Source: Pomphorhynchus laevis (lineage: Eukaryota > Acanthocephala > Palaeacanthocephala > Echinorhynchida > Pomphorhynchidae). From it: a DNA stretch of 64,000 bases. The notes under the pieces are model-generated. The model did not search any database, was not told the DNA's origin, and was given only the letters and a program-made list of their open reading frames with translations. Every line of letters begins with the position of its first letter. Position 1 is the first letter of the stretch. Below are positions 12,801 through 22,655 of this stretch, piece after piece. A program made the translations under genes and the position numbers. Where the stretch lies: NCBI GenBank assembly GCA_012934845.2, contig WNNJ02002126.1, positions 62,001 through 126,000 of the forward strand. Direction: 5' to 3'.

Positions 12801-13716
12801 CGGTATTAAAAATGTGCATTTGTGCGTTTTAATTTTAGTCTCTGATCGGTATTAAAAATGTTCATTTGTACGTTTTAATTTTTATCTCCGGTCGGAATTA
12901 AAAATGTTCATTTGTGCGTTTTAATTTTAATCACCGATCAGTATTTAATTGTTCATTTGTCCGTTTTAATTTTGATTTTCGGTCAGTATTAAAAGCGTTT
13001 ATTTGTGCGTTTTAATTTTAAGCTCTGATCAGTATTAAAAATGTTCATTTGTGCGTTTTAATTTTTAATCTCCGATCAGTATTTAAAAGTTAATTTGTGC
13101 GTTTTAATTTTAATCTCATATCGGTATTAAAAATGTTTATTTGTGCGTTTTAATTTTGATCTTTGATCGGTATTAAAAATGTTAATTTTTGCGTTTTAAT
13201 TTTTATCTCCGAGCGGTATTAAAAATGTTAACTTTTGCCTTTTAATTTTAATCTCCGTTCGGTATTTTAAAGTTCGTTTGTGCGTTATAATTTTAATCTC
13301 CGATCAGTATAAAAACTGTTCATTTGTGCGTTTTAATTTTAATCTCCGATCGGTATTTTAAAGTTCATTTATCCATTTTAATTTTATTTTCCCATCGGTA
13401 TTTTAAAGTTCATTTATGCATTTTAATTTTGGTCTCTGATCGGTATCAAAAATGTTTAATTGTGCGTTTTAATTGTTTTTGATGGGTATTAAAAATGTTG
13501 ATTTTTGCTTTTTAATTTTAATCTTCTATCGGTATTAAAATTGTTCATTTGTGCGTTTTTATTTTGGTCTCTGATCTGTATTAAAAATGTTCATTTGTGC
13601 GTTTTAATTTTTTCCGATTGGTATTACAAATGTTCATTTTTGCGTTTTAATTTTAATCTCTGATCGGTATTAAAAATGTTCATTTGTGCGTTTTAATTTT
13701 TCCCAAAGTTATAGAG
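6838..13716. repeat. 46-bp satellite array, main block
   Basis: This is the same monomer as at 3881-4745, about 145 further copies. The first 180 bases (6838-7020) are a low-complexity degenerate form built on TATTAAAAATGTATG. Longer periods are visible: blocks near 8045 and 8715 repeat after about 670 bases, blocks at 9291 and 9763 repeat after 472 bases, and blocks at 12097 and 12553 after about 456 bases. These are consistent with higher-order units of about 10 or 15 monomers. A 140-base stretch at 10625-10765 does not fit the monomer. No gene is present. Confidence 0.93.
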
Positions 13717-13795
13717 TTAAAAGTATGCCAGAGAGTCTTAGAGTTGAATAAAGTGATGATTTTATGCTGCCAGAAGGAGTTGCATTTGGTACGAT
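13717..13795 (-). mobile_element. Short LINE B fragment
   Basis: About 70 bases match family B at 41467-41552, including AGTATGCCAGAGAGTCTTAG and TGCTGCCAGAAGGAGTTGCA. In the longer copy this lies in the linker between endonuclease and RT. The piece joins the satellite on its left and LINE D on its right, so both junctions look like recombination or repair scars rather than a retrotransposition end. Confidence 0.75.
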
Positions 13796-16235
13796 GCATT
13801 CTATAGACTGAACTAACTACATATGCTTAGATAACAATAATTATTCATCAGCATTCCTTGATACTATCAATTTTCTTAATCTAACGCAACATGTCTCAAT
13901 GTTTACTCGTTTCTATGGATATCATCAATTTTTGCTTGATATTTGTCTTACTTCCGATAAGTATTTGGTCGCTGGTGTAACATATTTAGATCCCTTGGGC
14001 AGCTCTGACCATTCTGTTATTCGCTTTAATACAAACTTATCTAATATATCGTCACAACCTGAGTCTTCATGTATGCCAGTACAATGTTTCAAAACCAATT
14101 TCAGTTTAGTACGCCAATCCCTTCTCGATACAAATTGGTATGATCCATTGATTTTTGGAGTTGAATCATCTTGGCAACAATTTGAAACCCTAGTGATATC
14201 GCTCCTTCTACGTTTCTCACCTCGTAAGGTTGCAACTGCCCGTGCACGCACAAATCCTTAGTTTGATAAGGAGCTTCAGGAGGCATTGAGATCCAAGAAG
14301 CAAAAATTCGTAATGTATAGGAATATAGAAACTGATTATAGGTCATTTAAAAAGTGTCGAAATCATTTCAAATATCTCAAGAGACTTAAAAAGCGGCAAT
14401 TTGAACAAGTACTGGTAGGAAAGTCAGCCAATAATCCTAGCATATTATTTAAATATGCAAATTTTAAAAGTAATGTTCGACCTTCTATTTTTATCATTGG
14501 AAACAATGGACGCACTCTAGTAGATCATTTCGATATTGCTACTGCATTTGGTCGTAAATTTCTCGTATCAGCTACTACTTCTCTTCGTATATAAATTACT
14601 TGTATTAATCCGTCAATTTTTGATATTCTTCACTTGTTCACAGTTCAAGATGTTATGAAAGAGTTTAGACGACTGAAACCGTCGGGCTCGATTTGCCCAG
14701 ATTTACTTCCCTCAATATGTCTGAAGAATCTTTATGATGTAATTGCTGCGTCTTTATATAGGATATTTATAGCATCATTATATTACGGTATAGTCCCGAA
14801 TGCACGGAAACGCTCTATCATTAAGCTGCTTCATAAGAAAGGTGATCGATCATGTGTAGATAACTACCCACCGGTTAGTTTAACCTCTGTATCGTGTCGT
14901 GTATTAGAGAGATTACTTTATCGGATAATCAGTGACTACCTAGAATCATACAGGTTACTTTCTACTAATCAACACGGATTCCGTAAAAGCTATTCCACAG
15001 TAACCAACCTTTTATTGACACAGGAAAGTTGAGGTTCCATAGTGGATGAGGGGTATGCCGTAGATGTCATATTTTTTGACATTTCCAAAGCATTTGATCA
15101 TGTACCCCATGATAAGTTGATTATGAAGATGAGTGCATTAAACATCAATCCAATTATCATTCGTTGGATATGCAACTTTCTTTCTAGTCGCACATACCAA
15201 GTCGCCATTCACGGTACCCTTTCCGAGCATTATCCAGTTTATGCCGGTGTTTCGCAAGGGTCTGTATTAGGTCCTCTGCTGTTTTGTATTTTAATCAACG
15301 ATCTCCCCAGTGTAATAAGTTCGTATTCATTATTATTTGCAGACGATTTAAAAATTTGGAGAGCCATCAAGTCGGATTATGATCGTAACATTCTTCAATC
15401 AGATTTGACACTGTTCTTAAGTGGGCACGTTCTAATGGTCTGTCTGTTAATGCCTCGAAGTGCACTTGCATGCACATTCGATCACGTAATATTGTTCCAG
15501 TGCCGATATATCATCTCGGGGATCGAGTGATTAAATTGGTTTCGAGCTATAAAGATCTTGGCGTATGGATAACGGTTGATTTCTCCACTCGCCAAAATAC
15601 TGAGTACATTTGTTCGAAGGCCATGTGTATGGTTAGTTTCCTTCGCCGATTATTCAGCTATGTGAGTCCACGTTCTTTTAGAGTTCTTGCAAACGCTTTT
15701 GTACTAAGCCATTTGTTATATGCTTCTCAATGGTTCATACCCTCGAACCAGAGATGAGATTACTCGACTTAAGAAGGTGCTACGTGGGGCAACAAAATTA
15801 GTACATTCTTTGAGAGAACTTCCTTACGAGGACCGTCTTCGGTCTTTAAATATGCAGTCATTATGTGATATCCGTGACTCGCGGGATCTGTGTCTTGTAT
15901 GAGAGGTATTTTACAATGAACAAAATGTGTTGTGTGAGCTCTTCAACATTCGATCAACTCGAGCTTTGTGAGGTCACTTGTTTTATCTTAGTCGCCGACG
16001 AATAGTACATTCTAGGACGATTCAATTTGGACAACGAATAATAAATTTATGGAATCGTTTAAGCGATGATATTGTAAATGCGGCAACTCGTGAGCTCTTT
16101 AAACGACAGATTATTTTAAATTTTAGACTGCTTTGTTTTTGTTTTTCTCTTTTTCTTTTATTTTGACTATCGATTTGTCAGCAACTCTGAGCTATACTCG
16201 TAACGTTGTCTACATAATAAATTTTTTTAAATTAT
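13796..16235 (+). pseudogene. LINE D ORF2, 5'-truncated, decayed
   Basis: The element starts inside the APE endonuclease (FLLDICLTSDKYLV, LDPLGSSDHSVIRF). It continues through the RT with LKPSGSICPDLLPSICLKNL, FDISKAFDHVPHDKLIMK, GVSQGSVLGPLLFCILINDL and FADDLKIW. One frame carries most of it, with in-frame stops at 14259, 14592 and 15030. Frame changes near 15450 and 15720 precede the C-terminus (HSRTIQFGQRIINLWNRLSD). The 3' UTR ends in ATAATAAATTTTTTTAAATT. It resembles C' more closely than A or B. No ORF1 is present. Confidence 0.85.
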
Positions 16236-16302
16236 TATTGTAATTTTATACAATTTTCGGTTCCCTTAAATGGCCTTTGTGCAGTTAATTATGATCCTGT
16301 CA

Positions 16303-17030
16303 TTATTTTGTGATTGGATGCGTGCTGGTAGGAAAATACCCCACAGGCATGCCACAGCGAGAACGGGGCGATCTAAGACAAACAGAAGAGGATCGAGCAA
16401 TTGCAAACGAAATTTTTTTCATAAGTGCCAAAATTTCGGAATATTGCTGTCTTGAGCGCTGCGCCTTAATCGCAGCTAATGATTTCAGAAATAGTCTCAT
16501 CTCGTCGCCTATACCACCTGACGTGGATAAGACGAAAGGCACGAATCTGCTCTGCTCAAAACTCACAATGCGTTCACTGTATTTCGCCTTTTTTATTGCT
16601 TCATTGCTGGCAAACACGGATGCGGGGACACCACAAGCATACGATTGAGCGTGAATATTAAAGATGGTGACGTCTAGAAACGTCCGCTCAGATCGATTGC
16701 TCTGAAGTCCGGAACATACAATGTCTAAACGTGTACCAATGTCGCGCGTAGTCGTCCGAGCTTCGAAATCAAATTCAGCTGGGACATCAGTGAGCTCAGG
16801 TTCGAACCCAACACTATGACAAATTGTTAAGCTCCTGCGCGAGCAAGTGCCGCACGATATTGTGCTGGATTGATGGCAACCCTCCTCGTTTGCAGGAAAG
16901 GGCATAGCTGATATTAACGCTATCTCCGCAAGCGCAGATGTTCTTACTCAATTCGGTAGGCGTCCAACCGTACCGGGCGCAGAGTGCATCTTTAAATTCA
17001 TCGCGACTTAAGTGGAAATTAAGTGCACTA
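16303..17030 (-). pseudogene. C-terminal module of an RT-type mobile element
   Basis: Two overlapping minus-strand frames carry motifs I associate with the C-terminal part of RT-containing proteins from invertebrate mobile elements. The first (17010-16800) reads EFKDALCARYGWTPTEL, CACGD and SYALSCKRGGLPSIQHNIVR. The second (16905-16303) reads GFEPEL, RLDIVCSG, RTFLDVTIFN, RFVPFVLSTSGGIGDEMRLF and KKISFAIARSSSVCLR. A frameshift near 16810-16900 separates them. The RLDIV and FLDVTIFN segments could be parts of a nuclease fold, which is inference. No RT domain or termini are attached, so the parent element is unknown. Confidence 0.55.
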
Positions 17031-17560
17031 GGTGCATTAAGTGCACGCTTACAAGTTCACTAACTAACAAAAAGACAAAAATTCACAGATAAATTAGTTA
17101 AATTGTTTGAATGGGATCGCATTTGGCATTTGAAACACGACATTGAGGTTGATTGGCGTATATGAATGGGCATATGAAAGAGCGGAAGCCAAAAGAGTTA
17201 AAGTAGTTTGGGACATGTAAAAAAGGAACTAAGAGAACGTAAAGAACAGGATGAGAATTTTCGAGAAAAGGAAGGTTGAGAAATGAAGGAGTATGAAAAG
17301 TTTCAAGGCGGAAAAAGCAATGATAAGAAGACGAATTTGAACATGAGAATAAATGGTAGGCAAATCGAGAGAAACAAGATGGTGGGATGTATGATCAAAA
17401 CGACGAAGACGGAGGAGAATTCGGACGGCTGCGTTGACGATGCGTTGTAGGTGAAGAAGAGTGGATTCAGGTGAGTTGGAAAATAGACTAAGACAATAAT
17501 CGAATATAGAAAAAAGGAGAGAAGATATGAGAGTTATACAAGAATGGAAATCGATCAACT
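17031..17560 (-). mobile_element. LINE A 3' fragment (variant)
   Basis: The minus strand carries the A-type 3' UTR (AGTGCACGCTTACAAGTTCA region) and the RT C-terminus. The latter includes SLLFSIFDYCLSLFSNSPES, LHLQRIVNAAVRILLRLRRF and HLVSLDLPTIYSHVQIRLLI. The sequence CACTAACTAACAAAAA ties it to the A copy at 61096-64000 rather than to the copy at 32750. It is 5'-truncated within the RT at about 17560. Confidence 0.8.
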
Positions 17561-17652
17561 TACGAATTATTAAAATTTATAGTATAATTTAAATCGACGA
17601 ATTATTAAAATTTAAAATTTAGAATTATAATAATTATTAAAATTATTAATTT

Positions 17653-17757
17653 ATTAAGAATAAGTCTACTTGAATAAATATGCTCACTTATTGAATAAAA
17701 ATTATTAGAGTTAAATACACATATATAATGTATCGAAACATATTTCATATTATTATT
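17653..17757. repeat. Direct repeat on the 3' side of LINE C
   Basis: About 105 bases, including TAAATACACATATAT and CGAAACATAT, recur in the same orientation at 22153-22258 with roughly 90% identity by eye. The two copies bracket LINE C. The preceding bases 17561-17652 are simple AT-rich sequence with no gene. Confidence 0.7.
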
Positions 17758-17817
17758 ATTATCAAGTTCAGACTTAGCCATAAGGCTTTAAGCCGATCAC
17801 ACAATACAGAAAAAAGA

Positions 17818-20784
17818 TCAACCAAATGGGTAGGTTAGAAAAGGTGACAAATCAGCCTGGACGTATATCCAACGTCGAACCCTGTTTTTGAAAGCGAGGA
17901 AATTGGTGATGGCAGCGATAGGTTCAGGCAAACTATTCCAAACATCTACTGCCCGTTCAGACAGTCTGTAAAATTTTCGCAGCTTACCCGGTAATTTTTT
18001 AAAAAGCATCTTACAATGGCCTCGCAATCTCGAATTATCTCGAAATCTAACTACACCCAAAGGAAAGCCATCAGCTGAATGTACAATTTTCCAAAGTGTA
18101 ATCAGATCAAGAAAAAGATACCGATACCTCACTGATAAAACGTTCAAACATCTTAATCTTGAAATAAAGCTTCCTTGACAACACATCCGAGAAGCTCGTC
18201 TCATTACACTTTCCAAGTTATTCAACTCACTCCTGGTCGTTGGAAAGGTTGCCTGTACACAATACTCAAGATGTGGTCTTACTAGGGCACAATAAAGTTT
18301 GGCGAAGATTTGCGGCGATAATTTTGCAAAAGTCATTTTTATGCAGTATAAGGCACGTATCGCTTTTAACCGCGCGTGATCACTATTTGCTCTTGTCTTT
18401 AGCGATTCGTGAATTATCACTCCCAGGTCGGGATGTTCTGAGACTCGCTTGATTGAGTGTCCATTTATTTTGTAATCGAAATGAGTTTTATCTCTACCCA
18501 ATCTGATCCATACACATTTTGTCGCGTTGAGTATCAAGCCAGTGCTATTACACCAAGTCCCGATACGGTTAAGGTCACATTGTAAAAATTCACAATCCGC
18601 CTCGTTTTGGGTTGTTGCCCATATTTTAACATCGTCAGCAAATGCCAGGTGAGGACACTTTAACCTTAGGAGTAGGTCATTCAAAAAGATGATAAAGAGA
18701 AGTGGACCTAGGACCGTGCCCTGAGGAACACCCGAATGAGCACGTCGAGCTGTTGACAAAACTTCATCTAATCGCACAACGAATGATCGATCCTCGAGAA
18801 ATGTCTTAATCCAGTTGCAAATTGTCGTAGGTACACCGTAATGACGTAGTAGTGAATCTAAACCAGCATGTGGAACTCTATCAAAGGCCTTAGAGAAATC
18901 AAGAAATATTATATCAACTGTAAGACCCGAACTAAGAGCAGCTACCCAATGTTCGCGAGCATTCAACAGATTAGTTAGGCACGAGCGACCAGGTCGGAAG
19001 CCGTGCTGAGAATCATCAAGAATTTGATATAAATTTAGATGTTCACGTATTCTCTTCGCAATGAGTCTCTCCATAATTTTAGAAATAACACTGGTAAGAC
19101 TAATTGGTCTAAAATCTGAACAAGTTAGTGCCAACTGTTTCTTTGGAATAGGTACAACAATTGCCCTTTTCCAATCATCAGGAATCCACGAATACTGTAA
19201 GCTTCGATGAAATAGAGACGTAAGGCTTGGAGCAATAATGTGCGACAGAGTACGCAAAAGAAAAGGGGATACACCATCTGGTCCTGCAGAGCCAAAACTA
19301 TTTAATTTATGGAGTTCAGACTGAACTTCAATGACATTAATAGGAGATATTGGTAAGTTAGATTGTAAGTTGGGCGGGTACTGTATCTGGTCAATATTCG
19401 ATTGCGAGGATGGAGATACTACAAAACTGCTTGCAAGAGCTTCCACAATAGCCTCCTTGTCAACTACATCACCACTTTCTAAACGTACACAATTAATCGT
19501 AGAAGGTAGGATTCGACGATGTCTAACGTATGCCCAAAAACGTTTAGGTGACCTGTTAATGTCAGAAGCAATACCCTCTTCAAATGTTTTTCTTTTTGAG
19601 CGTTTTAGTTGGTTGCATAGATTGCGAAGAGTTTTGTACTCACGGTGCGTAACAGTGTTACGTTGAGAGATTCGCCATAATCGATTTCTTTCCTTTATCG
19701 TAGTCTCCAACTCATTGTCGAACCACAATGGCGTTGTCGTCTTGTAAGCCCTATTTCTTATTGGTGCAAACGTATCCGAAATGGTTATGAGGTTACTGGT
19801 CACTAACGATAAATGATCATCAATTGGAAGATCAGCAGATCCGAAGTTCAGATGATGACTATAGAGTTGGAGATCTTCCACATTTACTCGATTCCAATTA
19901 CGCTTTCCGATGCCACTGCACTTAGATCGTCGTTGTAAAGTGTGAGCAATCTGTACTGAAATCACACAATGGTCACTGGTTCCTAAAGGAGACTCGAAAT
20001 CAACTCTGATTACATCTTCAATGCGCTTGGTAAACCCAAGATCTAATATTGTCTCTGGTTGAGACGATATACATGTTGGCTGATTAATATGTTGGATCAG
20101 GAGAAGCTCTGCCAGCAAGAATTCAGCAAGCTCGCAGTTTTCGACATTATAGTAATACCGGTTGTTACTAATCCAGTTAACTTGAGGAAGATTAAAATCC
20201 CCAATAAGGAAGAAATAATTTGAGGAGCAGAATGATCTTAACTGATTTTTCAGAAGATCTAACTGTGTATGAACTGAGGGTGATCTGTATACGACGCAGA
20301 TATCTATTGAACAATGAGTATCATTGACGCAGAATGACAATAACTCGAATGAATAGTGATCATCGCACAATTCAGTAATCTTCGTAATTGATAAGGTGTT
20401 TTTAATATAAGCAGCAACACCCCCGCCACGACGACCTGCAACTCTATCTGCTCTCAAAAGTCGATACCCAGAGATAGCCATAAGGTCATCATTAATTTGA
20501 TAATGAAGCCATGACTCAGAAATGCAAAACACGTCAAAATCTTTAAAAGATATAAACTGCTGCACTTCAGACAATTGAGCAGGTAAGCTTCTGATATTGG
20601 AGTAACCTACCACCAGAGGACATTCATTATTACATATTCTCTCTGAACAATTAGATGGCAACTTCCTTTCCAAACATATATCCACTAGATGTCCAATCAT
20701 GGCGTTGTAAGGTCTAGAGAAAGATTGATCGATCTCCATCGAACTGCAGGACGCCACTTCACAACCCGAAAATTTCGAATGCAC
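17818..20784 (-). CDS. LINE C ORF2: APE endonuclease-reverse transcriptase, 988 aa
   Basis: This enzyme nicks chromosomal DNA and copies the element RNA onto the nick. The APE endonuclease covers residues ~57-280, with SNIRSLPAQL (62-71), the catalytic ISESW (88-92), DR at 113-114, GDFNLPQVNW (195-204) and the terminal SDH (270-272). The RT covers ~485-760, with GPDGVSPFLL, DFRPISLTSVISKIMERLI (557-575), FLDFSKAFDRVP, SGVPQGTVLGPLLF and the catalytic FADD (715-718, F in place of the usual Y). A CR1-type C-terminal region with RLSERAVDVWNSLPEPI follows. There is no RNase H domain. Length and domain order fit CR1 ORF2. The ATG at 20784 overlaps the end of ORF1, so translation may depend on reinitiation, which is inference. 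Confidence 0.93.
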   Translation of the reverse strand: MHSKFSGCEVASCSSMEIDQSFSRPYNAMIGHLVDICLERKLPSNCSERICNNECPLVVGYSNIRSLPAQLSEVQQFISFKDFDVFCISESWLHYQINDDLMAISGYRLLRADRVAGRRGGGVAAYIKNTLSITKITELCDDHYSFELLSFCVNDTHCSIDICVVYRSPSVHTQLDLLKNQLRSFCSSNYFFLIGDFNLPQVNWISNNRYYYNVENCELAEFLLAELLLIQHINQPTCISSQPETILDLGFTKRIEDVIRVDFESPLGTSDHCVISVQIAHTLQRRSKCSGIGKRNWNRVNVEDLQLYSHHLNFGSADLPIDDHLSLVTSNLITISDTFAPIRNRAYKTTTPLWFDNELETTIKERNRLWRISQRNTVTHREYKTLRNLCNQLKRSKRKTFEEGIASDINRSPKRFWAYVRHRRILPSTINCVRLESGDVVDKEAIVEALASSFVVSPSSQSNIDQIQYPPNLQSNLPISPINVIEVQSELHKLNSFGSAGPDGVSPFLLRTLSHIIAPSLTSLFHRSLQYSWIPDDWKRAIVVPIPKKQLALTCSDFRPISLTSVISKIMERLIAKRIREHLNLYQILDDSQHGFRPGRSCLTNLLNAREHWVAALSSGLTVDIIFLDFSKAFDRVPHAGLDSLLRHYGVPTTICNWIKTFLEDRSFVVRLDEVLSTARRAHSGVPQGTVLGPLLFIIFLNDLLLRLKCPHLAFADDVKIWATTQNEADCEFLQCDLNRIGTWCNSTGLILNATKCVWIRLGRDKTHFDYKINGHSIKRVSEHPDLGVIIHESLKTRANSDHARLKAIRALYCIKMTFAKLSPQIFAKLYCALVRPHLEYCVQATFPTTRSELNNLESVMRRASRMCCQGSFISRLRCLNVLSVRYRYLFLDLITLWKIVHSADGFPLGVVRFRDNSRLRGHCKMLFKKLPGKLRKFYRLSERAVDVWNSLPEPIAAITNFLAFKNRVRRWIYVQADLSPFLTYPFG

Positions 20785-21932
20785 AGATTCGATTCACCGT
20801 TTTGCAGCCTGTAATGAAGTTCCGCCTTGATATCCTTCAATTTTTGCCTGTCTTCGAGAGAAAGATCACGTAAAATTCGTATTTTGTTACCTTTAAGTCG
20901 ATAACCACGGTCTAAAAGACACTTTGCTTGCTCTGCCGATCCTAACACAACCTTTAGCAATCGTGATCTATCGTTTTTCTTACCCAACCTATAGAGCTGC
21001 CTTACTAAAATAGACGATGCGACCTCTTCCTCACCTTTTTCGAGCAAATTAGAAAAGAACACACGTAAACCGGCAATATCATCATCAAGCCGCTCCTGTG
21101 CACTTGAGGCTGATGACTCATCTAAACCCCAAATAAGTATGTTACAGCCCCTATTTAATGTATGATTGCGATCTGTGTGACTTTTATTATCAAAATACGT
21201 TTTTTTGCTGAAAGAATCGCTGCCGTCACCACCCTCATCCGGTTTGCTTCTTGCGTCTCGCCCTTGTTCCATCTCATTTGAACAAATACACTTGAAAGCT
21301 GAGTGAACATTATCTATATCGACGTCTGTATCATTGTGTGAAGCTCGTTCATCGGTGACTCCAGTTATACCGATTTCATTGCGATAATCATTAATCACCG
21401 ATATAGACGATACTTCGTAATTGTCCGATACCTTCAAAGCATCATTGTCCAGCGACACCGACGGCTCACCACTAACAACCGATATTGACGACGCACTATT
21501 GCCTTCAAATTTCTTACTCAACGTTTGCATCACGCGTGAATTTGGATGACCTTTTTTCCAGATACGGGATGAACTTGGTATTTCGCTATTTGTATTTTTA
21601 GTGTTCTGAACGTGAAACTCTTGAATGGGTATATCTTTATAGGTATCTGATTCGCCAGAACTTTGTACTTCCCGATCGATGCAACTTTTTGAATATGTGT
21701 TCCTTTCCGAAGCATTTGTAGATATTTTCTCGTCACAATGGCCCTTCAAATGAATTAGCAAAGATGCGCAGCAGTACCCACAGTAAAATGATTTATTCGA
21801 TAGCGCAGATTTCTTTTCCTCCGGAAACGATACACTTGTCCACACACTACAATCTTCACTAGAACATTGAATCTGATGATCCACAAACTTTGTTGCAATA
21901 GCTCGCTTTGTAGTCTTCCTCTGTTTGACCAT
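20697..21932 (-). CDS. LINE C ORF1: RNA-binding protein, 411 aa
   Basis: ORF1 proteins of this class coat the element RNA and act as nucleic-acid chaperones. The N-terminus has a compact zinc-finger-like motif, C-x4-C-x2-W then FYCGYC, at residues ~23-56. It resembles half of a PHD finger and also occurs in the ORF1 proteins at 36160-37020 and 48996-49982. A long Ser/Asn/Asp-rich segment follows. Next comes the RRM-like core (RGCNILIWGLDES, AQERLDDDIAGLRVFFSNLL, LVRQLYRLGKK). The C-terminal domain includes SRLLKVVLGSAEQAK, LRDLSLEDRQKLKDIKAEL and GESNLCIRNFRVV. The ATG at 21932 follows an A-rich context and is the first in frame. The frame is intact. Confidence 0.85.
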   Translation of the reverse strand: MVKQRKTTKRAIATKFVDHQIQCSSEDCSVWTSVSFPEEKKSALSNKSFYCGYCCASLLIHLKGHCDEKISTNASERNTYSKSCIDREVQSSGESDTYKDIPIQEFHVQNTKNTNSEIPSSSRIWKKGHPNSRVMQTLSKKFEGNSASSISVVSGEPSVSLDNDALKVSDNYEVSSISVINDYRNEIGITGVTDERASHNDTDVDIDNVHSAFKCICSNEMEQGRDARSKPDEGGDGSDSFSKKTYFDNKSHTDRNHTLNRGCNILIWGLDESSASSAQERLDDDIAGLRVFFSNLLEKGEEEVASSILVRQLYRLGKKNDRSRLLKVVLGSAEQAKCLLDRGYRLKGNKIRILRDLSLEDRQKLKDIKAELHYRLQNGESNLCIRNFRVVKWRPAVRWRSINLSLDLTTP

Positions 21933-22152
21933 GATGTTTGATATTGGTTTGTAAGTACTTTAATAATCAATTTGTATGTTCAATATCTTTATATCTTTAT
22001 ATAATTTAGATTTATTTTATGCTCATGCAAAAATATGGTTCTTGTAAATTTAAATATGTCATCTTTACGATATAAATTAATAGTAGTTTTAGTTAATGCT
22101 AATCTAATGTTTATATCTAGATATATAACTTCTTTATCATTATATTGGTTTT

Positions 22153-22258
22153 GTTAAGAATAAGGCTTTCTGGATAAATGTGCTCACTAATTGAATAAAA
22201 ATTATTAGAATTAAATACACATATATCATCAATGTGTCGAAACATATATTTCATATAT
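22153..22258. repeat. Direct repeat on the 5' side of LINE C
   Basis: This is the partner of 17653-17757, in the same orientation, with roughly 10 differences and a 3-base insertion by eye. It lies about 220 bases upstream of the ORF1 start codon. Confidence 0.7.
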
Positions 22259-22289
22259 TTATATTGTTTAGATTTAGTTTTTACGCAGT

Positions 22290-22655
22290 TATGAAAAAAA
22301 AGGATTTATTTTAACGTGGCAAATGCGTGCCAGCGCACGCTTACATGACCACAACAAAACAAAACTGAATCAGGTGTCGAGAAGGTGTGAACGGAGGAGG
22401 TGTTTGAATGTGATAAAGGAGGGAGCGCGGCGGACGTCGAGAGGGAGTTGATTCCAGGCGAGTGAGGCGGCGACGAGGAAGGATCAAAGACCGTAGTTGT
22501 TGGAGTAATTAGGAACGTGGAGTAAGAGGGTATGACAGGAACAAAGCGATAGCGAGGTGGGGCGAGTATCGTCTAAGAAAGGAAGGTTGATGAACGATGG
22601 GGAGCCGACAACGATGAGACGAAAAGTAACGAGAAGTAACGAAAAGTAACAAATT
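22290..22655 (-). mobile_element. LINE B 3' fragment
   Basis: It starts with the family B 3' end (stem-loop GCGTGCCAGCGCACGC on the plus strand) and extends into the RT C-terminus, ending at codons for APHRSSTFLS. It joins Penelope-like RT sequence at about 22656, interrupting that RT just downstream of its catalytic region. Confidence 0.85.

Larger units (their letters stand above)
17758..22152 (-). mobile_element. CR1-like LINE, family C, full length with both ORFs open
   Basis: This is the best preserved LINE in the window. ORF1 (21932-20697) and ORF2 (20784-17818) are uninterrupted and overlap by 88 bases in different frames. The 3' end has an AGCC/GGCT hairpin and an (ATA)n tail near 17750-17760, typical of CR1-like elements. 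The 5' UTR limit is uncertain: it may lie near 21975, or at 22152 if the flanking direct repeats mark the ends. Intact ORFs suggest recent, possibly current, activity. Confidence 0.88.
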
